The notes under the pieces are model-generated. The model saw nothing but the letters and a program-made list of their open reading frames with translations, was not told the origin of the DNA and did no database searches. From positions 25,490,001 to 25,554,000 of the forward strand of contig NC_079875.1 in NCBI RefSeq assembly GCF_029227915.1: a stretch of 64,000 nt of DNA. The letters run 5' to 3'. Origin of the DNA: Hydractinia symbiolongicarpus (lineage: Eukaryota; Cnidaria; Hydrozoa; Anthoathecata; Hydractiniidae). A program made the translations under genes and the position numbers. This document shows positions 55,918 to 64,000 of the stretch, one piece after another. Each line of letters opens with the position of its first letter. Position 1 is the stretch's first letter.

Positions 55918-57133
55918 GTTAACTTATTATCAATAATTATGCCAAGATATTTACTGTGTTCCTTCTCCTCAATTTGTAGACCATCAATATAGATTTTAGA
56001 ATCAAGAAGTGTATTGGCATTTTTAGGACGAAAAATGAGTACACTTGACTTCTTAACATTGAGACTTAGTTTGTTTGCAGTCAGCCAATCAGATAATTTA
56101 GATAGTTCAAGATTTAAGACTTTTTCAAGTGTTTGTCTGTTTTTATGCGAGAAGAATATACTGTGTCATCTGCAAATAAATAAAATTGAAGAACTGGAGA
56201 AGCTGTGACAATGTCATTTATGTAGAGTAAGAAAAGAAGTGGACCTAGTACACTGCCTTGAGGGACTCCATTCTCTATATTTATGAAGTGTGAATTGCTG
56301 TTTTTCACTGATACACATTGAGTGCGATTTGTAAGGTATGAGGAAAACCAATCTAGTGCTAGGCCTCTAACACCATAAAAATTTAGTTTTTGAATAAGTA
56401 TACGATGGTTAACAGTATCGAAAGCTTTAGCAAAGTCTAAAAAGATAGCACATGATATCTCTCCCTTTTCCAGTCTTTCCACAATATTTGCCTGAAGATC
56501 TAAAATGGCTTGGTCTGTTGACTTATTTTTTTGGAATCCATATTGCTTACTGTGTAAAAGATTCATTTTGGTTACAAAGTTGTATAGACGATCAAACATA
56601 ACCTTTTCAAAGATCTTACTTACTACAGGGAGTAAGGAGATTGGCCTATAATTAGAGACATCCAGTTTTGAATCTCCTTTGTGTACGGGGATTACTTTTG
56701 CTGTTTTCAATAACGATGGATATTTCCCCAGCTCAAAAGACTTATTTATAATTTGAGCAATAGGACTGCTGATTGCAGGCGCTGCGATTTTTAAAAATTT
56801 TGGTGAGATACCATAAATATCAGCTGCCTTTTTGGAGTCTAACTTGCAGAGTAGTAAATAAACTTCACCTGGATCTACTTCTGTCAAAAAAATACTGTGT
56901 TCGTTAGGATTTTTTAGATAGTCTTGAAATTGTGTGATTGGTTTAGGAAGTTTTTCAACAAGTTTTTTGGCGACACTTCCATAAAATTCATTAAACATAT
57001 TGGCAACTTTTTTCTGATCAGTAACAATAGAATCATTTTCACTGAGGAATATGTTACCCACTCCTATTTTTTTCCTTTTGTTAATGATTTCATTGACTCC
57101 CTTCCAAACTTTTTTAGAGTTGTTTAAATGCAC
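55918..57133 (-). pseudogene. LINE reverse transcriptase
   Basis: A 339-codon frame holds KVIPVHKGD, NYRPISLLPVVSKIFEK, QYGFQKNKSTDQAI, SCAIFLDFAKAFDTVNH (first catalytic Asp), NGVPQGSVLGPLLFLLYIND and FYLFADDTV (catalytic Asp pair at about residues 323-324). A one-base change near 56,145 breaks the frame 30 codons later. The following sequence to 55,918 continues LNLELSKLSDWLTANKLSLN and ends in the thumb. The polymerase core is complete, and the break and lost C-terminus make it inactive. Confidence 0.9.
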
Positions 57134-57412
57134 AGAGAAATATTCTTTATAGTACTTTGCTTTTGAAGTTTTGATCAGTTGTTTTAGATGTTTACAATAA
57201 TATTTATACCTTAAGAGATAAATTTGACTTTATCTTTCAAGTATTTTTTATACAATACATTTTTAGTCCAAGTGACCTTTGTATCCCCTTTGTGAGCCAA
57301 GGCTTTCTCATCCACTTACTTTCCCTTTTAGAATATGTCTTCAGAGGTGCATGTTTGTTGATGACTGAGACTAGTTGTTCCTGAAAATCTTTATATATCG
57401 TGTACTGTAATA

Positions 57413-57660
57413 TATGCACAGAGAAATATTCTTTATAGTACTTTGCTTTTGAAGCAAATATTCTTTATAGATACTCATTCGATAAATAGGTCTGGCTTTT
57501 TTTCAATCTCAGTAACATTTGATTTCAATTTTACAATATCTTGCTGGAAAGTTGATTCTAGTTTTTCCAGTTTCGTTGCAATGTTTTTCACATTGGAAGA
57601 AAGCTCAGTGAAGTTTTTCGTTCTCTCAAGTAAAATCTTTATATATCGTGTACTGTAATA
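57413..57660 (-). repeat. Insert within the LINE, flanked by duplications
   Basis: A 41 bp segment (57,128-57,168) is repeated at 57,414-57,454, and a 29 bp segment (57,384-57,412) is repeated at 57,632-57,660. Between them the minus strand reads a heptad-rich peptide (TELSSNVKNIATKLEKLEST) resembling a LINE ORF1 coiled coil, out of place between the endonuclease and the polymerase. Confidence 0.7.
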
Positions 57661-58845
57661 GTTTGAATCTCTTCTAGATAACTTGCCTCATTGAATTTGG
57701 AGAAGTCTCTTTTTGTAATTTTATCATTTTGAGTCATATTGACAAGGTTTTGTACAAAAATAAAGTTAGGCATGTGGTCAGTGATTTTACTAATGAGATT
57801 TCCACTGGATATATCCTTATCTACTATATTAGTGAAGATATTGTCAATCAAGCTGGGTTTGGCACCTAAAATAGTACGAGTTGGTTGTGTTATACATGGT
57901 TGCAAAAAATGATCATATAAACACTCCACAAATCTCCTTATTTCCTTATTTGTTTCATAATTTAAAAGACAGTAATTGAAATCCCCAAGCAAGATTATGT
58001 TTTTATGTTCTTTTTTTAATTTTTGTAAGGTGTTTTCAATATGGTTAGTAAAGCTTACGTCTGTTGACTTTTTAGGGTGCCTATAAAAAACAGCAGTTAA
58101 AATATTTGCACTTTTATTATTAATAATTTTAATCCATTTTGATTGGTACTCATTATTTTCATCAATAAAAGAAACACTTAAATCATTACGCTCCTTAAAC
58201 TTAATATTTTCTTTTATGTACATTCCACACCCTCCTTTCAATGAATTTCCTACTTGTCCAACATATTCATGATATCCATCAAGAATACCTGGTCTGAAAG
58301 TGGATTTTCTAGCTTTAGAGTTCCAAGTTTCTGAAACTGCTATCACATCAAAATTATGATCAAGGTCACTTAAAAGGCTATGTAAAGAATCAAAATTGTG
58401 CATGAGAGACTCTATGCTTGTATGCATTGCAGAGAAACACTTATTTTTGTGTGTTTCAGTTTTCAGCTTATGAAATTCATGAGTATCATAATATTTAGAG
58501 TGTACATTAGGAGTGAAAGTTTTGTTGATTAGATTATCTGGATCTGGACAATACTTATTTTGATTTATATCAAATTCAAAAAGGTACCTTCTGTCCACAA
58601 CCTCAATATCTCTTTGTTGGCATGGGCAATTATACATTGAGTTAAAACTCATTTTTAGAAGATTTTCAGAAGATTCATTTACAAATGGAAATATGTTTTC
58701 ACTACAACACAAGCATCTCCAATCTTTAATGTAGTTTTTGGAAGACTATTTATCTCAGCGATAGGTATTCCTGAGCATTTTCTATGAATAAAACATTTAC
58801 AAATAGTACATGCTGGAGAGTTACTAACATTGTTAAAAAACAATA
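57639..58845 (-). pseudogene. LINE PHD finger and APE-type endonuclease
   Basis: The PHD-like head (ACTICKCFIHRKCSG...) is followed by a one-base deletion that turns the expected W-x-C-x2-C into another frame. From 58,712 a 357-codon frame is open: an N-terminal part, then the endonuclease with FDVIAVSETW (catalytic Glu), GGCGMYIKEN, the GDFNYCLLN block (Asp and Asn of the active site), SLIDNIFTN and ITDHMPNF (Asp-His pair). The enzyme nicks target DNA to prime reverse transcription. All active-site residues that I can identify are in place, so the endonuclease part is well preserved while its head is broken. Confidence 0.85.
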
Positions 58846-58850
58846 AATAT

Positions 58851-59031
58851 ATATATAGCATAATACGAATATACAAAAATGTTCTTGTAATATTAACATA
58901 CCTATACATCGATTCTTCAGAATCCAGAAATAACTATATACGCGTAGTAAGTTTGTTCGACGAACACTGTTTGCAACATTATTAATTCGTTCCAACACGG
59001 TTGTTGGTTTATAGTGTAATTTACAAAATAA
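58851..59031. other. Boundary zone between LINE and Mutator-like sequence
   Basis: A donor-like tatag|gtatgtt lies on the minus strand near 58,905, and an acceptor-like site lies at 58,850. This could be an intron in front of the PHD head. No clear target duplication. Confidence 0.4.
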
Positions 59032-60210
59032 ATAGAAGACAGTGTTACTGATATAAGCGTAAGCGGAGACGGAGCTTGGCAAAAGCGCGGATATTCTTCT
59101 TTAAATGGAGTAATGACTCTAATCGCAGAGGGAAAATGCATAGACAATGAAGTTATGTCTAAAAAATGTAGACAGTGTGATGTGTGGGAGAAAAAGAAAG
59201 GAACAGAGGAGTATGAGAAATGGAAAGAAACTCATGATAACTTTTGTTCTATGAATCACCAAGGCAGCTCAGGCGCGATGGAAGTAACCGGCTTGAAACA
59301 AATTTATCATCGTTCAGTGAAAAACCATAAACTAAGATATAAATTCTATATTGGAGATGGAGACAGCAAATCATTTGCGGAAGTGAGTAGCTCTAACCCA
59401 TACCCTGGCCACAACCTCACAAAGGGTGAATGCATTGGCCATGTACAAAAACGGGTCGGAACGCGTTTACGCAAAATCAAAGTTAGTTACAAAGGCCGAA
59501 AGTTGAGCGATGGAAAAGGAATCGGGCGAGGTAAAGGTCGTCTTACAGACAAGATTATGAACACATTACAAAATCACTACGGTATGGCAATACGTCAAAA
59601 TACTGGCAGTTTGTACGCTATGAAAAAGTCAGTCGCCGCGGTATTATTTCACTCCACTGCAGACCCAGACCCCGAGAAACGTCATCGGTTTTGCCCTCGC
59701 ACAAAGGACTCGTGGTGTAAATACCAGAGTGACAAAATCACTGGTGAGAAAACCTACAAAGGTAAACTCAATATTGACAAAACAGTCTCAGATGTAATTG
59801 CTGATGTATTTTCAAATAAAGATTTGGGAAACGAAGAACTTTTGAAGAAGTGTTTGCACGGTCAAACTCAGAATGTTAACGAGTCATTGAACAATTTGAT
59901 TTGGACAAGGTGTCCGAAAAGGATTTATGTTGGCAACACAACCTTTAAAACAGCAGTTGCCTCAGCAGTGATTAGTTTTAATGAAGGTGAATCAGGACTT
60001 ATTTCTGTTTTTACAAAATTTGGAATCGAACCAGGTCATTTTACAGCTACCAGCTTTCAAAAAGCTGATCTTCGACGGGTCAAAGAGTCAAACCGAAAAG
60101 CCACAGAGGCCGAAAAACTTCGCAGAAAGAGGCTAAGAGCAGCCAGAAAAGGATTTGATGATAAAAATGCTGAGGAGGAAGGAGATGTATATGGATATGG
60201 AGAACATTAA
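59032..60210 (+). pseudogene. Mutator-like (MULE) transposase, N-terminally truncated
   Basis: Open from just after a TAA at 59,029 to a stop at 60,210, about 392 codons. The usual N-terminal 150-200 residues are absent. It starts IEDSVTDISVSGDGAWQKRG, whose Asp is the expected first catalytic residue. Counting from the ATG at 59,113 come CRQC, a GSSGAMEV block, YIGDGDSKSF (residues 80-88, second Asp), KGECIGHVQKRVG, GKGRLTDKIM, HRFCPRTKDSWCKYQ, QNVNESLNNLIWTRCPK (Glu257) and a Lys/Arg-rich end. These are the blocks of the Mutator-like transposase family found in many cnidarians. No stops or shifts occur inside, so loss of the head is the main damage. An unseen upstream exon is possible, but the junction lacks a convincing acceptor. 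Confidence 0.8.
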
Positions 60211-60821
60211 CTAGACTTATTTAGACTTTTTCATGCAATATTTTTAGTAATTTTCATAACTTTTTTTTCAACGCGCGATATCTCAAAACTAGTTTTTCGC
60301 TTAATTTGCAACCTCTCAACAAGGATAACTCTTGAACCAGTTAAGCTTTTTGCATGAAATTTTCAGGAAATGTTCTTCATTCTATCTAGCATGTGGTGAA
60401 TTGAACACTTTTTTGATTAAGGTCCTACTTTTTTACCAACTGACTCTAAGGTTGAGGTGATTAATCTTCATTTCTGCTATTTCAAGTTTGAGCGCTAACC
60501 CGGTGTGAACAGGTGAAAATATAAAAAAAATGGCCCACTCACCACATGCTCCTACATATAAAGCATCTATCTACCAAGTTTCAATTCAATCAGAAAATCT
60601 GTTGTGCAGATATCCTTGTTGAAAAATGGGTCATTTTTTGCCCTAAAATTTGCTTAATTATGCGCATAATTAATGACGTCATTAATTTTTTTTTTGAAAT
60701 TGTTATTTTTCTTCCTATTTTCATAATATACATCTTCGCTCAAAAGGATTTTGAAAAAATTCCATTTTTTTTAAAAAAATCAAGAGTTCCCCTGGAACCA
60801 CCTTAAAGCAATAACGACGGT
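60211..60821. other. No gene seen
   Basis: Probably the 3' non-coding part of the Mutator-like element. It holds a TGACGTCA site in a longer palindrome at 60,671-60,684 (taatgacgtcatta). Confidence 0.4.
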
Positions 60822-61133
60822 TTATGAATGCAATGAAGTAACAGTCTTACTTTCAGACTTAATGGTTCGTTGTCGATAACCATATTGGTGACGGTTGTAG
60901 GGTCCTGCATCAATAAGGAACACCCTTAACAGCTCCACATATTCTGGATGCAATTGCAGCATGCATTGAGGTAATTCGTTAATTTTCGGAACGGTATATT
61001 GCCCGTTACAAGCTTGACAACTTGTAATATTTTTTGTCTTTGCTTTGGAAATGTTTGGTAAAAATTTTTCTCGACATAATGAGTTACACCTAAAAATACA
61101 GTTAATTATCAGTACATATGTTGCATATATCAA
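60822..61133 (-). CDS. Unrecognised ORF with C-x2-C pair, 103 codons
   Basis: The frame contains CQACNGQYTVPKINELPQ, CMLQLHPEYVELLRVFLIDAG and YNRHQYGYRQRT. It looks like part of a real protein (ordered hydrophobic and charged blocks, an exon-like size) and is vaguely like N-terminal regions of large cnidarian transposon proteins. I cannot name it. No ATG is clearly preferred. Confidence 0.3.
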   Translation of the reverse strand: MIYATYVLIINCIFRCNSLCREKFLPNISKAKTKNITSCQACNGQYTVPKINELPQCMLQLHPEYVELLRVFLIDAGPYNRHQYGYRQRTIKSESKTVTSLHS

Positions 61134-61225
61134 TTACCAATTACAGAAGTTTCCAAAAAAATTCTACCTTTGACAAACGTTCCAGCTTTGAAAATCAAAT
61201 GGCCCTAAGGGTACACGCATTTTCA

Positions 61226-62040
61226 TTTCCGAATATGGACACGGCGTTATAGTTTTCCATCTATCGTTAATTATATAATACCAATATGTATATAAATGGT
61301 TTTTCTCGCAATTGTACTTATTTAAAGATCTCCCGCCTTAAATTCACCTAAAATTTTCGGCTTTTTATAGTTTTTAAAAATGTGTCAAGAGTAAGGTTAA
61401 CGGTGTAATTACATTTTTTATGCGTAATTATTATTTATTTTGAAACGGCTTATAAGTTCTCATTAATCGTTTATTTTTTAATACCAATTTGTATATAAAA
61501 TGTTTTTTCAACCAATTTTATTTATTTAAAAATCTTACGCTTTATATTTATTTAAAAAATGTCGACTTTACATTATTTTTAAAAAATGTTCCGCTTCACA
61601 TTTAATACAACACTTTTTCTTTTTAATAAAGAATAAGTACTTATCTTTGTAATTAAATTTTTACTTGCGCTTAATATTACTCATAAGTAAACTTAATCTT
61701 GTAATTATATTTTCCCTAAGTAATCATTTTTTTATTTCGGAATATGGAAACGCTTTTTAGGTTTCTATTTATCGTATTGTTTTATAATGCCAATGTAATA
61801 AAAATCTTTTCTCAAGCAATTTTATTTATTTTAAAAATATTGCGCTTTAATTTTAATTTAAAAATTTCGGCTTTACAATTTTTCATAAAATGTTCCGCTT
61901 TACTTTTAATAAAATATTTTTTTCTTATTAAGAAAGAATAAGTACTTTTTATTTTGTAATTAATTCTTTACTTCACCCTCAATTTTACTCAAGAGTAAAT
62001 TTAAGGGCGTGATTATATTTTCCCTAAATAACCCTTTTTT
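61226..62040. repeat. Degenerate tandem repeats, roughly 290 bp unit, about three copies
   Basis: ttccgaatatggacacg / ttcggaatatggaaacg near 61,228 and 61,736, aatgttccgctt near 61,586 and 61,889, gaataagtacttat / gaataagtactttt near 61,632 and 61,928, and taagagtaaa/caagagtaaa lines recur in the same order. Confidence 0.6.
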
Positions 62041-62329
62041 ATTTTTAAACATACTTAAGAGTAAATTTGAGCGTGCATATTAGTTTAAAAAAAGAGCAGT
62101 GCGTCAGGGTAAGTGTTTTTATGTACATGATATAATGATATAAATCTATGTAATGGAATCATTGACATTTTAAAACATTATTTTATATTTATTTAGATGA
62201 TACGCTCCGTCCTTTAAAAACGGTTTAACAAAAAACAAAGAAAACCTCGCCGTGGGGTAAGTTGTGATTGTAATAACGTTATATGTTGCTTTTTATGCAT
62301 TGGAATGATGTTTAAAATATGATTTTAAG
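62041..62329. other. Splice-like signals, no firm exon
   Basis: GGG|GTAAGT near 62,259 and TTTATTTAG near 62,196 bracket a 60 bp segment. No supporting frame. Confidence 0.3.
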
Positions 62330-63010
62330 ATGCATTTTACTATTATATTTTTTAGATATCATAAACAGTTCCTTAAAGACTTTATTTGTCCGTACGGAAA
62401 AGCATGTGACAACAATTTCTTATCAGATGACGTTTTCAAAGCTCGTTTGAAAACTCAGTCTTGTAAGTTCCTATGTAGACCAAGCGTCGCATTATCAGAA
62501 ACAGCGTCATCTCTCCACAACAATATAACTACTTTTGGCGATTTGCGGGAAAAATTGAAGACGAAATAGTTAAAACCCTTTGCACGGTACTTGAATGCTG
62601 TGCAAGACGCATTTAAAACTGTCGATTCGAAACACAAAGTTGCGATAATAGATGTACGTGATGCGATAAAGCAGTTGAGAGAATTTTTCACCACGAAAAA
62701 TGCCGATGTGGTGGAATATGCGAAGGTGTTGGTGAAGCTGGGTGCTTGTCTTTATAGTCTAAGCACCCATTACAGTGTAACAAGGTTTGCGTTTACCCAC
62801 CTTCAATGGATAAAGGAAAACATGCTATAATGTATTCCCGAAAGCTTTTATGGAAATCCAACCACAGATAATTGAGGGACTGTGTTTGCAGTTTGCTTCC
62901 TGTTCTTTGAGGGATGTACCACAGGATACTAATTCTATGGATTTAGACACGTTGTTGGAAGAATCCTTTTACAATGATTCTTCTGACTCAGTGTTTAATA
63001 CCATAGAGTA
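62330..63010 (+). CDS. Cluster of unassigned exon-like frames
   Basis: Three frames follow each other. 62,356-62,569 (after TTTTTTAG) has FICPYGKACDNNFLSDDVFKA. 62,573-62,830 has NAVQDAFKTVDSKHKVAII and REFFTTKNADVVEYAKVLVK, an amphipathic helical protein. 62,850-63,011 has an acidic end, MDLDTLLEESFYNDSSDS. Codon-level order suggests a once-coding region broken by frame changes. No family recognised. Confidence 0.3.
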
Positions 63011-63290
63011 AGAGGACTGTGGAACCCCCCCCCCCCCTACAGGTAGTAAACGCAAGCACACGTCCCAAGAGAATGTTTTACTGTAGAGGGTTCTCTTGCG
63101 AACGGAAACTTTCCCCAACTCCTTTAAGTAAAAAATTAAAGAAAAAGAAAACGAAAAAGTACAATAATATGTTGTGTTTATGAAAAAGATATCCCGTACT
63201 AATGTTTTTTTAATGATCATGATTAAAGCGCTCCGCCAATTGATTCGTTGTTAAATGCGCATTTAAAGAATATAATAAATACATAAATAA
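63011..63290. repeat. Left flank of structured repeat copy 2 (part of a larger tandem unit)
   Basis: tactaatg(t/c)tt plus ttaatgatcat and gcgcattta(a)gaatataataaa at 63,197-63,285 recur at 63,661-63,782, so the structured repeat lies between two direct copies about 466 bp apart. Confidence 0.6.
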
Positions 63291-63622
63291 GAGAATAGGA
63301 GTAACTACATCGCAATGCAGATAAAACTAGTCTTTTAAGGCGGAAAGTTTAATTAAAAAAAGGAGAATTCTCCCCAAAGAATAAGAAGCTGCTGGAGAAC
63401 TTCTGCATTCTCACCTTTACAGGGATAATCGGAAAGTTAATGGATTTCGACTGTACTGAAACAAACACCTATGAATGTGGAAACACGAGGATTGGTGAAA
63501 TTCCCTCATGCTTGGGATCTGGTGCGGGCCCTTGAGTAAGCATCCCCTGCCTCCTGCAAAACACCAGCCACATTCATTGACACCGCCCGCCAAAACCAAT
63601 AACTTTTGTTAAACTTTGGAAA
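63291..63622 (+). repeat. Structured 0.33 kb dispersed repeat, copy 2
   Basis: Aligns along its full length to 3443-3774 (gaggattggtgaaatt, catgcttgggatctggtgc, cccctgcctcctgcaa and others are identical). The CTGGTGC...CACCAG stem is kept although internal bases changed. Confidence 0.8.
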
Positions 63623-64000
63623 AATTGTTGGAACAATGTACATTGTATTTTTTATTCCCATACTAATGCTTCCTTAATGATCATTAATAATATTATTTTG
63701 AATATACATTACTGAAATGCGTTTATTAATTTTCGATATTGAGAATTACATATTAAGTGCACATTTAACGAATATAATAAAAGAAAATTCTTGGAACAAT
63801 GTACTTTGTATTTCGCTGCGCCAATGTTATTTTGTTCATTAACATAACACAGAAGCGGAGAAAAACACACGTAAAGGCTTCTACAGTTACAAGTTGACCT
63901 GCAGTCACAGCTGACGCTCAGTGCTTTGCCTATAGTAACACAATACCGTACTGTCACAAACAACAAGACGCAAAATAATGTTACAGCTCACGCACCGTGC
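63623..64000. other. Right flank repeat and spacer to window end
   Basis: The phrase ttggaacaatgtac(a/t)ttgtat occurs at 63,629 and 63,793. No gene is seen to the end of the window. Confidence 0.5.

Larger units (their letters stand above)
55918..58850 (-). mobile_element. LINE (CR1/L2-like) with PHD, endonuclease and reverse transcriptase; 3' end missing
   Basis: Minus-strand order: a PHD-type zinc segment at 58,840-58,740, endonuclease 58,712-57,639, reverse transcriptase 57,133-56,114, and a tail of the thumb down to 55,918. Unlike common LINE copies, the 5' part is kept and the 3' end is lost. The stretch 57,134-57,638 contains two duplications and a foreign-looking insert. Similarity stops in SKYLGIIIDNKL, a block normally followed by a further 150-200 residues. 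Confidence 0.85.

Overview
The window is eukaryotic, AT-rich animal DNA. It has GT-AG introns, no operons and low coding density, and is almost entirely made of mobile-element remains and tandem repeats. The families present (PIF/Harbinger, Mutator-like, Penelope-like, DIRS-like, PHD-headed LINEs, a tRNA-derived SINE and several orphan families) and the frequent tagctagc motifs suggest a cnidarian, perhaps a hydrozoan. That assignment is inference from family recognition, not a search result.

Layout. 1-3.2 kb: the tail of a Tc1/mariner transposase, a short tandem repeat, a USP-type deubiquitinase exon fragment and two unrelated pieces of a Penelope-like reverse transcriptase. 3.4-8.5 kb: copy 1 of a structured 0.33 kb repeat, a broken multi-exon gene with a cysteine-rich tail, two copies of a tRNA-derived SINE and a LINE tail. 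9.8-12.1 kb: a 101 bp duplication, a 125 bp satellite and a TTAA-flanked MITE. 13.7-16.3 kb: a RING-finger fragment and a 166 bp array carrying TGACGTCA sites. 16.5-18.7 kb: a three-frame coiled-coil/Tudor-like gene. 22.1-23.8 kb: a damaged Harbinger gene pair. 24.2-27.5 kb: a reverse transcriptase fragment, a kinase-like pseudogene and an inverted copy of part of it. 27.5-34 kb: mostly non-coding, with a 25 bp minisatellite and one weak two-exon gene.

34,001-36,802 is the best preserved object: a complete PIF/Harbinger transposon with 39 bp perfect terminal inverted repeats, a TTA target duplication, a spliced MADF-BESS DNA-binding gene and, convergent to it, an undamaged DDE transposase of 434 codons. 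It looks recently active.

37-46.5 kb: an orphan pseudogene, a transposon-type exon, a DIRS-like pseudogene (reverse transcriptase/RNase H plus tyrosine recombinase), and a dispersed repeat family, one copy of which is split by a second TTAA-flanked MITE. 46.7-49.6 kb: a SINE fragment, an (AAT)n tract and a long DUF6589-like pseudogene. 50.9-52.7 kb: a second damaged Harbinger transposase, DIRS-type terminal repeats and a gag-like ORF. 54.1-55.8 kb: exons including a SET-domain exon. 55.9-58.85 kb: a LINE with PHD, endonuclease and reverse transcriptase, missing its 3' end. 59.0-60.2 kb: a Mutator-like transposase lacking its N-terminus. 61.2-64 kb: degenerate repeats, unassigned ORFs and copy 2 of the structured repeat.

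No convincing single-copy housekeeping gene is complete here. The genes do not form a pathway. They form a layered record of insertions, and only the 34 kb Harbinger element has all its working parts.
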